From: Burkholderiaceae bacterium
Lineage (GTDB): Bacteria; Pseudomonadota; Gammaproteobacteria; Burkholderiales; Burkholderiaceae_C
Direction: 5' to 3'
NCBI GenBank assembly: GCA_031253795.1
Contig: JAIRVR010000025.1
Span: 1-64,000, forward strand
DNA length: 64,000 nt
Part shown: piece by piece, positions 43,914 through 52,449 of the stretch
How positions within the stretch are numbered: the first letter of the stretch is position 1
Layout of the letters: every line of letters begins with the position of its first letter
Made by a program: the position numbers and the translations under genes
Notes under the pieces: model-generated
The model's input: the letters and a program-made list of their open reading frames with translations, nothing else
What the model was told of the DNA's origin: nothing
Databases searched by the model: none

Positions 43914-44912
43914 ATGACATCAAGACAATCGCGCGCGCCTTCGCGGCGCGCTGCCCTGGCGCTGTGCCTGGGCCTGTCCGCCGTGGCGGCGGCCCAGGCA
44001 CAGGAGGACAGGTGGCCCACGCGCCCCGTGCGCATCGTGGTCGGATTTCCGGCCGGCTCGTTCACCGACACCATCGCGCGCGCGCTGTCCGAGCCGTTGA
44101 GCAAGTCGCTGGGACAGCCGGTGGTGGTGGAGAACAAGCCCGGTGCCAATGGCGCCATCGGCGTGGGCGAGGTGGCGCGCGCCGCACCCGACGGCTACAC
44201 GCTGCTGGTGACCAACTCCAGCAGCATCACCATCAACCCCCAGCTCTACAGGAAGATCACCTACCGCGCCAAGGACTTCGCGCCGGTGACCATGGTGCTG
44301 GACGCGCCCTTCATCCTGACCGTCAATCCCGAGTGGGCGGTGCGCAACCAGGTGCGCACCGCCCAGGATGTGGTCGCCTTCGCCAAGGCCCATCCCGACA
44401 AGCTCAGCTACGGATCGGCCGGTCCCGGCAACATCGCCCACCTGGCCTATGCGGCCTGGAGCAACCGCACGGGGGTGAAGACCGCGCACGTGCCCTACAA
44501 GAGCGCATCCCAGGCCCAGATGGCCGTTCTCAGCGGCGAACTGGACACCCAGTTCGACACCTGGAGCGCGCTGCCCCAGATCGCCAGCGGCAAGCTCAAG
44601 GCCCTGGCCGTCACCGCGCCCCGCCGCATGCAGCAGCTGCCCGAGGTGCCGACCATGGCCGAGGCCGGCTACGAAGATTTCAACGTGACCTTCTGGGCCG
44701 GGCTGCTGGCGCCGGCCGGCACGCCGCCGGCCATCGTCAACCGGCTCTACGAGGCATCCAGGGGCGTGCTGCAGGATGCGCGCATCCGCGCCGTGCTGAG
44801 CAGCCAGGGCGAGCCCGTGATGCTGGCGCCCGCGGCGTTCGGGCAGCGCATCGCCAAGGAGGTGGCCGACTGGGGCCAGGTCATCCAGCGTGAAGCGCTG
44901 GTACTGGATTGA
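43914..44912 (+). CDS. Bug/TctC-family solute receptor
   Basis: A 332-residue periplasmic binding protein of the tripartite tricarboxylate transporter family. A signal peptide (MTSRQSRAPSRRAALALCLGLSAVAAAQA) precedes the Bug hallmarks WPTRPVRIVVGFPAGSFTDTIAR, VVVENKPGANGAIG and AAPDGYTLLVTNSSSITINPQLY. Such proteins bind carboxylates or amides. No TctA/TctB membrane genes are in the window, common for Bug genes, which share membrane partners. The ATG at 43914 follows AAGGAG. Its location inside the carboxylase operon suggests it captures the operon's substrate. Confidence 0.93.
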   Translation: MTSRQSRAPSRRAALALCLGLSAVAAAQAQEDRWPTRPVRIVVGFPAGSFTDTIARALSEPLSKSLGQPVVVENKPGANGAIGVGEVARAAPDGYTLLVTNSSSITINPQLYRKITYRAKDFAPVTMVLDAPFILTVNPEWAVRNQVRTAQDVVAFAKAHPDKLSYGSAGPGNIAHLAYAAWSNRTGVKTAHVPYKSASQAQMAVLSGELDTQFDTWSALPQIASGKLKALAVTAPRRMQQLPEVPTMAEAGYEDFNVTFWAGLLAPAGTPPAIVNRLYEASRGVLQDARIRAVLSSQGEPVMLAPAAFGQRIAKEVADWGQVIQREALVLD

Positions 44913-44915
44913 AGG

Positions 44916-45048
44916 CCCCCTGAGTCGCTTTGCGCCTTCCCTCTCTCGCTGCGCGGGGGGGCGTACGGGCAACCGGCGACACCCTCGGTGCGGGCGGCGC
45001 TGCCGGCCCGGGCCCTTCCTCGGTGTCCCTGGGCCGCGCCGGTTGCAC
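44916..45048 (+). repeat. Dispersed intergenic repeat, copy C
   Basis: The third copy: CCCCCTGAGTCGC.TTGCGCCTTCC, hairpin arms CCCTCTCTCGC/GCGGGGGGGCG, TACGGGCAACCGGCGACACCCTCGGTGCGGGCGGCG, GGCCCTTCCTCGGTGTCCCTGGG and a final CGGTTGCAC. It lacks the GTTGCACGGCGCC stretch of copy B near its left end. It separates the Bug gene from the NDP-forming ligase gene inside what otherwise looks like one operon, so it could lower or process transcription there. Confidence 0.7.
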
Positions 45049-45096
45049 GTGCCGCAGACCTGTCTGGCACCCTGATTTCCTGAAAGAACTTTCCGC

Positions 45097-47190
45097 ATGT
45101 CTCTCTTGCAAGCACTGAACCCCCGCTCCGTCGCCATCCTCGGCGCGTCCGACAACCCCATCAAGGCGGGTGGCCGGCCCATCGACTACATGCTTCGCCA
45201 TGGCTTCGCGGGCCGCATCCTGCCGGTCAATCCCAAGCGGTCCGAGGTCCAGGGCCTGGCCGCCCATGCCTCGCTTCTTGCGTTGCCGCAGGCGCCCGAC
45301 GCCGTGGTCATCAGCCTGCCCGGAGAGGAGGTGGGTGCCGCCATCGACGATTGCGTGGCCGTGGGCGCACGCCTGGCCGTGATCTATTCCTCGGGATTTG
45401 CCGAGCTGGGCGAGGAAGGACGCGCGCGCCAGGCCGATCTGGTGGCGCGCGCCCGCAGGGCCGCGGGCGGGGGGCTGCGGCTGTTCGGCCCCAACTGCCA
45501 GGGCGTGGCGAACTTCGCCACCGGCGCCATCCTCAACTTCTCGACCATGATCAACGAGAACACGCCGGCCGACGGCCCCGTCGCCATCGTCAGCCAGAGC
45601 GGGGCGGGCGCCGCCATCCTCTATGGCGGGCTGCGCCGCGCGGGCATCGGCGTGCGCTACATGCTGTCCACCGGCAACGAGGCGGACGTGTGCGCCTCCG
45701 AGGCCGTGCGTGCCGTGGTCGAGGACGAAGGCATACGCCTGGTCGTGCTCTACATCGAGACGCTGCGCCAGGGCGCCTGGCTGGCCGAGGCCGCGCGCCT
45801 GGCCCATGCGCGCGGCGTGGCCATCCTGGCCGTGAAGGCCGGGCGCACCAGCGCCGGTCAGGCGACGGCCAGTTCGCACACCGGGGCGCTGGCCGCCGAG
45901 GACGCATTGGCCGATGCCTTCCTGCGCCAGCACGGCATACCGCGCCTGGCGGACTTCCGCGAGCTGATCGACTACGCGCCCCTGTTCCTGTCCCAGCCCG
46001 CGCCACGGGGCCGTCGCGTGGTCAGCATCAGCAACTCGGGCGCCACCTGCGTACTGTCCGCGGACGCGGCCGAGGAATGCGGCCTGGCCATGGAGCCCTT
46101 CGACGAAGCCACGCTCGCCGGCCTGTCGCGGGCACTGCCCTCCTATGTGACGGCGCGCAATCCCATCGACATGACCACCGCCCTGCTGGGCAAGCCCCAG
46201 ACCTTTGGCGATACCTTGCAGGCGCTGTCGGGCGGTGCCGCGGCCGACCTGGTGCATGTGGGATTTCCCATTGGTGGCGAGGGCTATGACTTCGGCGCTT
46301 TCGCGGACCAGGCCAGCCGCTTCGCGCGCGATACCGGCGTGCCCATCGCCGTGAGCGTGAACCAGGACTGGGTGGCCCGAGCCTTCCAGGCGCAGGGCGT
46401 GCCCACGTTCTGGAGCGAGCGCGCCGCCATGCGGGGCCTGGCCCTGCTGGCCGAGCAGGCGCAATGCCGGCCGCAGACGGAGTCCGCGGGCAAGCACGCC
46501 GGCCCCCCGCCGGCAGCCTCGCACTCCACCGCGCTGGACGAGCCGTCCAGCCTGGACGAGCTGGCCCGTGCGGGACTGCCGGTGATGCGCCACCTGGTGT
46601 GCCGTGACGCGGACCAGGTGCGTTCCGCCATCGGCACCTTGCCGACGCCGCTGGTGGCCAAGGGCGTGTCCGCCGAGGTCTCGCACAAATCCGACCATGG
46701 CCTGGTGCGCCTGAACATCCGCGAGCCGGCCCAGGCGCTGCAGGCCTTCGTGGACTTCGCGGCCACGCTGCGCCGGCTGGAGGCCGAGGATGGCGGCATG
46801 CTGCTGGGCGTGCAGCACAAGGCCGATTTCGAGCTGGCGCTGGGGGCGCATGTCGATGCCGAATTCGGCGTGGCCGTGATGGTGGGGCAGGGCGGGGTGC
46901 TGGTGGAGGCGCTCAGGGACGTGCAGTTCCTCGTGGCGCCGTTCACCCGCGTGCAGGCCCGCCAGGCCCTGGGCCGTCTGGCGATTGCCCCGGCCTTCGC
47001 GCCAGTGCGCGGCCTGCCGGCGGTGGACCTCGACGCGGTGGCGGGCATGATGGTGGCGCTGGGCGACTGGATGCTGGAACAGGGCGGGCGCGTGCAGTCG
47101 GTCGATGCCAATCCGGTCCTCGTGGCGCGCGGCGGTGCGGCGCCTGTCATCGTCGATGCCGTGGTCTGCCTGGCCCGGGAGGACGCATGA
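45097..47190 (+). CDS. NDP-forming acyl-CoA synthetase
   Basis: A 697-residue fused ADP-forming acyl-CoA synthetase: CoA-binding domain (LNPRSVAILGASDNPIKAGGRPIDYMLRHGF, 4-34), succinyl-CoA-synthetase-like core (ILYGGLRRAGIGVRYMLSTGNEADV), the putative phospho-His in ATASSHTGALAAEDAL, and a C-terminal ATP-grasp domain (about 480-697; PLVAKGVSAEVSHKSDHGLVRLNI). It reversibly makes an acyl-CoA from acid, CoA and ATP with ADP as product. It would activate the acid for carboxylation. Its stop overlaps the next start as ATGA (47187-47190). Confidence 0.9.
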   Translation: MSLLQALNPRSVAILGASDNPIKAGGRPIDYMLRHGFAGRILPVNPKRSEVQGLAAHASLLALPQAPDAVVISLPGEEVGAAIDDCVAVGARLAVIYSSGFAELGEEGRARQADLVARARRAAGGGLRLFGPNCQGVANFATGAILNFSTMINENTPADGPVAIVSQSGAGAAILYGGLRRAGIGVRYMLSTGNEADVCASEAVRAVVEDEGIRLVVLYIETLRQGAWLAEAARLAHARGVAILAVKAGRTSAGQATASSHTGALAAEDALADAFLRQHGIPRLADFRELIDYAPLFLSQPAPRGRRVVSISNSGATCVLSADAAEECGLAMEPFDEATLAGLSRALPSYVTARNPIDMTTALLGKPQTFGDTLQALSGGAAADLVHVGFPIGGEGYDFGAFADQASRFARDTGVPIAVSVNQDWVARAFQAQGVPTFWSERAAMRGLALLAEQAQCRPQTESAGKHAGPPPAASHSTALDEPSSLDELARAGLPVMRHLVCRDADQVRSAIGTLPTPLVAKGVSAEVSHKSDHGLVRLNIREPAQALQAFVDFAATLRRLEAEDGGMLLGVQHKADFELALGAHVDAEFGVAVMVGQGGVLVEALRDVQFLVAPFTRVQARQALGRLAIAPAFAPVRGLPAVDLDAVAGMMVALGDWMLEQGGRVQSVDANPVLVARGGAAPVIVDAVVCLAREDA

Positions 47191-48548
47191 GCGACGTCAT
47201 CCATCCGATCCGCCGCGTGCTGGTCGCCAATCGCGGCGCCGTGGCCGCGCGCGTGATCCGCACGCTGCGCCGCATGGGCATCGCGTCCGTGGCCGTGTAT
47301 TCGCAAGCCGATGCCGGCCTGCCCTATGTGGGTGCCGCGGACCAGGCCGTGTGCATCGGGCCCGCGCCCGCCGCGCAAAGCTACCTGAACCAGGCGCGGC
47401 TTCTGGAGGTGGCGCGCGAGTGCGGTGCCGATGCCGTGCATCCGGGCTATGGCTTTCTGTCGGAGAACGCCGATTTCGCCGAGGCCGTGCAAAAGCAGGG
47501 ACTGTGCTTCATCGGCCCTTCGCCGCACTGGATCCGCACGCTGGGCCACAAGACCCAGGCGCGTGCCTTCATGGCCGACCAGGGCATGCCCCAGGCAGCC
47601 AGCTCGGCCGTGCTGCACGGCGTGCCGCAGGCGCAGGCCGAGGCGGCGCGCATCGGCTATCCGGTGCTGGTCAAGCCGGCCGGGGGCGGTGGCGGCATCG
47701 GCATGCTGCCGGCGCGCGACGCACAGGAACTGCAAGCCGCCTGGGCCCAGGCCAGCGGCATCGCCACCAAGTTCTTCGGAACCGCCGAGCTGTACCTGGA
47801 AAAGCTCATCGAGGCGCCGCGCCACATCGAGTTCCAGGTGCTGGCCGACCGCCATGGCGAGGTGCGCGTGCTGTTCGAGCGCGACTGCTCGGTACAGCGG
47901 CGCCACCAGAAAGTGGTCGAGGAGGCGCGCCCCGAAGGCATCCCCGCCGACGTCCTGGCCGACATGCGCCTGCTCCTGGCCGGTCTGCTCTCGCGCATCG
48001 GCTATGACGTGATCGGCACGGTGGAGATGCTCTACACCCCGCAGGGCGGCTTCGTCTTCCTGGAGATGAACACGCGGCTGCAGGTGGAGCATGCGGTGAC
48101 CGAGGAAATCACCGGCGTCGACATCGTCGAGGCGCAGATCCGCCTGGCGGCCGGCGAGCGCATGCGCGATGTACTGCCCGCCGTTCCCCTGGCCAGCGGC
48201 CATGCCGTCGAAGCGCGCATCTATGCCGAAGACCCCGTGCGCTTCCTGCCGTCACCGGGCCGTCTCGACCGCTTCGAACTGCCCTCGGGCGAAGGCATCC
48301 GCGTGGAGACGGGCTATGCCGAAGGCTGCAGCGTCACGCCCTTCTACGACCCCATGGTCGCCAAGATCGTGGCGCGCGGCGGCGACCGCGCGCAGGCCAT
48401 TGCGCGGCTGCGCCTGGCCCTGGCCGAGACACGCATCGAAGGCGTCAGAACCAACATCGCCTTCATCGACCGGATTCTGGGCCATGCCGACTTCCTCCAG
48501 CAACGCATCGACACGGGCATCGCGCGCCGCGTGCTCGACAACCTTTGA
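47187..48548 (+). CDS. Biotin carboxylase subunit
   Basis: A 453-residue AccC-type protein: VLVANRGAVAARVIRTLRRMGI at the start, VHPGYGFLSENADFAEAV, ATP-grasp glycine loop GGGGGIGM, and EMNTRLQVEHAVTEEITGVDIVEAQIRLAAGE. The catalytic Glu/Asn/Arg cluster of the family is present. Note VANRGAVAARV where most have IANRGEIAVRI: the Glu is Ala here. It carboxylates the biotin of the carrier encoded 14 bp downstream. It is translationally coupled to the ligase gene. Confidence 0.93.
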   Translation: MSDVIHPIRRVLVANRGAVAARVIRTLRRMGIASVAVYSQADAGLPYVGAADQAVCIGPAPAAQSYLNQARLLEVARECGADAVHPGYGFLSENADFAEAVQKQGLCFIGPSPHWIRTLGHKTQARAFMADQGMPQAASSAVLHGVPQAQAEAARIGYPVLVKPAGGGGGIGMLPARDAQELQAAWAQASGIATKFFGTAELYLEKLIEAPRHIEFQVLADRHGEVRVLFERDCSVQRRHQKVVEEARPEGIPADVLADMRLLLAGLLSRIGYDVIGTVEMLYTPQGGFVFLEMNTRLQVEHAVTEEITGVDIVEAQIRLAAGERMRDVLPAVPLASGHAVEARIYAEDPVRFLPSPGRLDRFELPSGEGIRVETGYAEGCSVTPFYDPMVAKIVARGGDRAQAIARLRLALAETRIEGVRTNIAFIDRILGHADFLQQRIDTGIARRVLDNL

Positions 48549-48562
48549 AAGACCCGACTGAC

Positions 48563-48778
48563 ATGACCACTCTCATCGAAAGCCCCATCGCCGGACTCGT
48601 CGCAGCCGTTGAAACGACCCAGGGCGCGCCCGTCGCCCGCGGCGACACCCTGATCATCGTGGAGTCCATGAAGATGGAAATCCCCGTGGAAAGCGAGGTG
48701 CAGGGACAGGTGCTGAGGCTGCTCGTTGCCGTGGGCGAACAGGTGGCCGAAGGGCAGGCCATCGCGGAGATCGGATGA
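48563..48778 (+). CDS. Stand-alone biotin carboxyl carrier protein
   Basis: A 71-residue biotinyl domain with no extra linker, starting MTTLIESPIAGLVAAV. The biotin site is Lys37 in VESMKMEIP. The usual carrier of fatty acid synthesis is about 150 residues, so this is a dedicated minimal carrier for the neighbouring carboxylase. ATG 48563 is used in preference to TTG 48545. It ends in an ATGA overlap with the thioesterase gene. Confidence 0.92.
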   Translation: MTTLIESPIAGLVAAVETTQGAPVARGDTLIIVESMKMEIPVESEVQGQVLRLLVAVGEQVAEGQAIAEIG

Positions 48779-49218
48779 GCGCGGTGCGGGACGGCCTTTC
48801 GCACGATGCATCCGGCCCGGCCCTGGCGCATGGCTACTTCGGCATCGATGTGCCCTTCATGGCGCACATCGGCCTGGAGCCCGTCAGCCTGGCGCCGGGT
48901 CTGGCGCGCACCCGGTTGCCGATGCGTTCAGAACTTGCCAACAGCCGTGGGCATGGACATGGCGGCGCGCTCATGAGCGCGCTGGACTTCACGCTGAGCG
49001 CGGCCGCGCGCTCGTCCAACCCGCTGGGCCTGGGCGTGGTCACGATCGAGATGAGCACGCATTTCCTCGCGTCGGCCACCACCGACCTGCTGATCGAGGC
49101 CCGGGTGCTGCGCGGTGGCGCGCGCACCGTCTTTTGCGAGGGCGATGTGCTGGACAGCGCGGGGCGGGCCGTTTGCACGGCCCGCGCGGTATTCAAGCTG
49201 ATCGCGCTGGATACCTAG
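48775..49218 (+). CDS. PaaI-type hotdog thioesterase
   Basis: A 147-residue hotdog-fold protein. GHGHGGALMSALDFTLSAAA (about 58-77) carries the HGG...D motif of PaaI-like thioesterases; ARTRLPMRSELANS and TIEMSTHFLASATTDLLIEARVLRGGARTVFCEGDV complete the fold. It hydrolyses acyl-CoA thioesters. As last gene of the carboxylase operon it could release a carboxylated product or rescue trapped CoA. Its stop TAG lies inside CTAG, shared with the stop of the convergent gene. Confidence 0.88.
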   Translation: MSAVRDGLSHDASGPALAHGYFGIDVPFMAHIGLEPVSLAPGLARTRLPMRSELANSRGHGHGGALMSALDFTLSAAARSSNPLGLGVVTIEMSTHFLASATTDLLIEARVLRGGARTVFCEGDVLDSAGRAVCTARAVFKLIALDT

Positions 49219-49658
49219 GCGTTTTCATCCGCGCCTTCGCCGGCCGGCGCATTCTGCGGCAGCAGCTGCCGGCCGATCTGCTGCCAGGCCTTGGCGGCGT
49301 CGTGCTGGCCCGCGAACAGGTGGCAGCTGGCGGCCGTCATGGCCAGGCGGCCGTTGTCGGGCTCCAGGTCGAAGGCCAGCTCGCACTGGGCGGCCGCGTT
49401 GCGCCACATCACGGCGGCATGGGGCGAGTCCTCCTTTTGCAGGGCATGGGCCTCGGCCATCCAGGCCTGGGCCAGGCGGAAGGCGGCCTCGGCCTGGCCG
49501 AGGTCGGCCTGGTGGGCCAGGTAGAACTGCTTGCCGGCCTGCTGCCACAGGGCCCGGGCCTGGTCGAAGTCCTGCGTGGCCAGGCGCTGCGCCTGGGCCA
49601 CCAGGGCATTGCCCTGGGCCAGGAGGTCGTCGTAGGAAGAGGGGGCGTCTTGCGTCAT
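49215..49658 (-). CDS. Hypothetical helical protein
   Basis: A 147-residue soluble, Ala/Gln-rich all-helical protein. It resembles tetratricopeptide-type helical repeats loosely (YDDLLAQGNALVAQAQRLATQDFDQARALWQQAGKQFYLAH, then CELAFDLEPDNGRLAMTAASCHLFAGQHDAAKAWQQIG), but I cannot assign a family. There is no signal or membrane segment. It lies 33 bp downstream of the sensor kinase gene on the same strand, so it may be the last gene of that transcript. Its stop overlaps the thioesterase stop on the other strand. Confidence 0.7.
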   Translation of the reverse strand: MTQDAPSSYDDLLAQGNALVAQAQRLATQDFDQARALWQQAGKQFYLAHQADLGQAEAAFRLAQAWMAEAHALQKEDSPHAAVMWRNAAAQCELAFDLEPDNGRLAMTAASCHLFAGQHDAAKAWQQIGRQLLPQNAPAGEGADENA

Positions 49659-49691
49659 GGGGCGCCATTGTGCCGTTGCGGCGCCTGGCCT

Positions 49692-51068
49692 TCAGGCGGC
49701 GGGCGAATCCCCGGGCCCGCCGTCGGGCAGTTCCAGGCCGATGCGCGTGAAGCCGCCTTCGCACTCGGCGAAGCAGCGACCGCCATGCATGCGCGCGATC
49801 GCCGCGACGATGGCCAGGCCCAGGCCGTGGTTGCGATTGGCCTGGCTGCGCGCGGCATCGGCACGGTAGAAGCGGTCAAACAGGCGCGGCAGGTGCTGGG
49901 CATCGATGGGCGGCCCCTGGTTGACCACGGCCAGGGCCACGTCGCCGGCGCCGCCGTGGTGCGCGCAGGGGCGGGCGCCGATCTGGACCACGATGGTCGA
50001 GCCCGGCGCGGCATAGCGCGTGGCATTGCCCAGCAGATTGGACAGGGCGCGGCGCAGCAGGCGTGCATCGACCTGGGCTGCGGCGTCGCCCTGCACAGCC
50101 ACCTGCAGGTCGGCTTCCTGCAGCGCCGCTTCGTGAAATTCCGCGACTTCGTGGGCCAGTTCCGCCAGGCTGGGCACGCGGGCCAGGCGCGCGCCCTGGC
50201 CGCGGTCGGCCTGGGAGAGAAACAGCATGTCGGCCACGATGCCGGCCATGCGCCGCAGGTCCTCCAGATTGGACGCCAGCACCTCGCGCAGCTCGGCTTC
50301 GTCGCGGGGCTTGCGCAGGGCCAGCTCGCAGCTGCTGATCAGCGTGGTCAGCGGGGTATTGAGCTCATGGGCCACATCGGCGTTGAAGGCCTCCATCTGG
50401 CGGTAGGCCACGGTCAGGCGCTCGAGCAGGGCGTTGAACTGATCGACCAGGGGGCGCAGTTCCTGGGGCTGGCCGCTGGGGTCCAGCCGCCGCTGCAGCT
50501 CGTGGGCCGACAGCTGGCGCGTCTGTTCGGTCAGCTCGTGCAGCGGCGCCAGGCCCTTGCGCACCAGCCAGATTCCCGACAGCGACACGGCCAGCGAGCC
50601 GCCCACGGCCGCCAGGGCCAGGGTCCAGGCCAGCAGGGACAGGCGCTTGTCGTCACCGCTGCGGTCCAGCGTCAGCACGGCGAAGGCGGTCTGCCCCGTG
50701 TCCGCCAGTACGAGGTCGAAGCCGCGCTGCAGCGTGCGGCCCTGGTCGTGGGCGCGCGTGCGCTGGTAGATGACCTGGCCCCGGTAGTCGGTGATGCGCA
50801 GCGACAGTTCGTCCAGCCCGGTCAGGAAGTCGTCCAGCATATGGGCCAGGCCCGCAGGCTCGTGGGCGCTGCGGCTTTCGGTCACCAGATGCAGCACGGC
50901 CTGCTGCTTGATGTCCAGGGTTTCGCGCTGGTGCTGGTCGAAGGTCATGGCGGCCACCACGTAGACGGCCGCGCAGACCAGGCCCAGGCCCAGCATGGTC
51001 TGCAGGGCCAGCCAGCGCGACAGGCGCCGGCCCAGGTGGGGAATGTCCGGGGCCGGGCCTGTGCTCAC
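49692..51068 (-). CDS. Metal-type sensor histidine kinase
   Basis: A 458-residue membrane kinase: two membrane helices ([19 protein letters not shown] near 22-40 and [24 protein letters not shown] near 140-165) around a 100-residue periplasmic sensor. A HAMP region follows, then the H box [20 protein letters not shown] box [13 protein letters not shown] and G box [18 protein letters not shown]. This is the CusS/CopS/IrlS-like architecture. The start is GTG 51068, overlapping the regulator's stop as GTGA. It likely senses periplasmic metal ions and controls the divergent czc genes. Confidence 0.92.
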   Translation of the reverse strand: MSTGPAPDIPHLGRRLSRWLALQTMLGLGLVCAAVYVVAAMTFDQHQRETLDIKQQAVLHLVTESRSAHEPAGLAHMLDDFLTGLDELSLRITDYRGQVIYQRTRAHDQGRTLQRGFDLVLADTGQTAFAVLTLDRSGDDKRLSLLAWTLALAAVGGSLAVSLSGIWLVRKGLAPLHELTEQTRQLSAHELQRRLDPSGQPQELRPLVDQFNALLERLTVAYRQMEAFNADVAHELNTPLTTLISSCELALRKPRDEAELREVLASNLEDLRRMAGIVADMLFLSQADRGQGARLARVPSLAELAHEVAEFHEAALQEADLQVAVQGDAAAQVDARLLRRALSNLLGNATRYAAPGSTIVVQIGARPCAHHGGAGDVALAVVNQGPPIDAQHLPRLFDRFYRADAARSQANRNHGLGLAIVAAIARMHGGRCFAECEGGFTRIGLELPDGGPGDSPAA

Positions 51069-51751
51069 GGCGCGCGCGATTCCAGCACATAGCCCATGCC
51101 GCGCACCGTGTGCAGCAGGGGCTGGTCGAAGGGCTGGTCCAGCTTCAGGCGCAGGCGGCGTATGGCGACCTCGACCACATTGGTCTCGCTGTCGAAGTTC
51201 ATGTCCCAGACCTGGGAGGCCAGCTCGGTGCGCGACAGCACCTCGCCCTGGCGGCGCAGCAGCAGGCTCAGCAGGTTGAACTCCTTGGCCGTGAGGTCCA
51301 GCCGCTGGCCGGCGCGCGTCGCCCGGCGCCGGATCAGGTCCAGCTCCAGATCGGCCATGCGCAGCGTGGTGGTTTCCGGCGCTGCCTGGGCCGCGGCACC
51401 GCGGCGCAGCAGCACATGGATGCGCGCCACGAGTTCGGAGAAGGCAAAGGGCTTGACCAGATAGTCGTCTGCGCCGCCCTGCAGGCCCTTGACCCTGTCT
51501 TCCACCTGGCCGCGTGCCGTGAGCATGAGAACCGGGGTCTGCTTGGACTGGCGCAAAGCCGCGAGCACGGCCAGGCCGTCGATGCCGGGCAGCATGCCGT
51601 CGAGCACGATGAGGTCGTAGGCCAGCTCGCTGGCCAGGTGCAGGCCATCGATGCCGTTGTGGGCCAGATCCACCACGAAGCCCTCTTCGGTCAGGCCCTT
51701 GCGCAGATAGTCGGCCAGCTTGGTCTCGTCTTCCACTACCAGGAGTTTCAT
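51065..51751 (-). CDS. OmpR-type response regulator, CusR/CopR-like
   Basis: A 228-residue regulator. The receiver has phospho-acceptor Asp51 in [13 protein letters not shown], with the acidic pair VVEDE, Thr in LMLTARG and Lys in VKPF. The C-terminal winged helix ends [34 protein letters not shown], the very pattern of CusR/CopR/IrlR regulators. The ATG at 51751 is chosen because the family starts MKLLVVEDE; an upstream start (51802) would run into the operator palindrome. Genes for regulator and kinase overlap by four bases. Confidence 0.93.
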   Translation of the reverse strand: MKLLVVEDETKLADYLRKGLTEEGFVVDLAHNGIDGLHLASELAYDLIVLDGMLPGIDGLAVLAALRQSKQTPVLMLTARGQVEDRVKGLQGGADDYLVKPFAFSELVARIHVLLRRGAAAQAAPETTTLRMADLELDLIRRRATRAGQRLDLTAKEFNLLSLLLRRQGEVLSRTELASQVWDMNFDSETNVVEVAIRRLRLKLDQPFDQPLLHTVRGMGYVLESRAP

Positions 51752-51786
51752 GGCCGCATTGTCGGTGAACGGCGTGCTCAATGGAG

Positions 51787-51802
51787 ATGACAAATTTGTC
51801 AT
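51787..51802. promoter_or_regulatory. CusR-type operator palindrome
   Basis: ATGACAAATTTGTCAT is a perfect 16-bp palindrome. It matches the core of the published CusR box (ATGACAA-NN-TTGTCAT). It lies between the divergent response-regulator and czcI genes, 36 bp from the former and 118 bp from the latter. A candidate -10, TAGACT, lies at 51835. Confidence 0.85.
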
Positions 51803-51919
51803 CTTCGGGTCAGCAATGGGTTGTGTGGCCTGCCTAGACTCGCGGCCATGGGAACGCTGCGGTTGTGGTCAAGCGCAATGCCCCACAATCTCCCGCTGCC
51901 CATCCCATCCACCTGCTCC

Positions 51920-52318
51920 ATGAACCGGCCCCGTCTCGCCACCCTCGCCGTCCTCGTGATCGCACTGCTGTTCCAGTGGAGCTGGGCGGCGGCGGCCGCG
52001 GTGTGCCGGCATGATGGCCACGAGACGCCGCATTTCGGACACCATGTGCATGGCGTGAGCCTGCATGGCATGGGTGCCGAGCGCCCGGCCGGCCAGGCTG
52101 GCGCCCATGCGCCCGACGCCTCGGGGCAGAAGGCCGACCCCGGCCTGCAGTCCTCCTCCACGGTGGATTGCTCCATGTGCCATGCCTGGGCCGCTGCCGC
52201 CACGCGCGAATGGCAGGCCGCGGCGGCTGCGCCGCCGCCCATGCAGTTCACCGAGCCGCTGCGGCGCTTCGCCTCGGTGGCGGAACTGCCCCCGGAACGG
52301 CCCCGCTGGCAGGACTGA
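51920..52318 (+). CDS. czcI: CzcI-like small periplasmic metal-resistance protein
   Basis: A 132-residue exported protein: signal/anchor helix TLAVLVIALLFQWSWAAAAA (about 7-26), then a His-rich stretch (CRHDGHETPHFGHHVHGVSLHGMG) and DCSMCHAW near residue 88. Small His/Cys-rich genes ahead of czcCBA are called czcI and modulate the efflux system. The assignment rests on position, size and composition; it could also be a member of a wider metal-binding DUF. The ATG at 51920 starts directly before the hydrophobic helix. Confidence 0.75.
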   Translation: MNRPRLATLAVLVIALLFQWSWAAAAAVCRHDGHETPHFGHHVHGVSLHGMGAERPAGQAGAHAPDASGQKADPGLQSSSTVDCSMCHAWAAAATREWQAAAAAPPPMQFTEPLRRFASVAELPPERPRWQD

Positions 52319-52449
52319 GCTTCCTGCAGCCGCCGGCCGCAGCGGGCACAAGCCCCTGACGGACCGGTTCCTTCCCGTATCCCCCTGCGTGCGCCGCCCG
52401 GCGGCGCGGTGTGTCCGCGGCCAGTGCGCCGCGGGCCAGGAGTCCGTGT

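Noticed and set aside
44747-45115. Minus-strand small protein over repeat copy C
   Set aside because: Similar translated strings appear from the other two repeat copies in unrelated frames; they come from the repeat DNA, not from a conserved gene.
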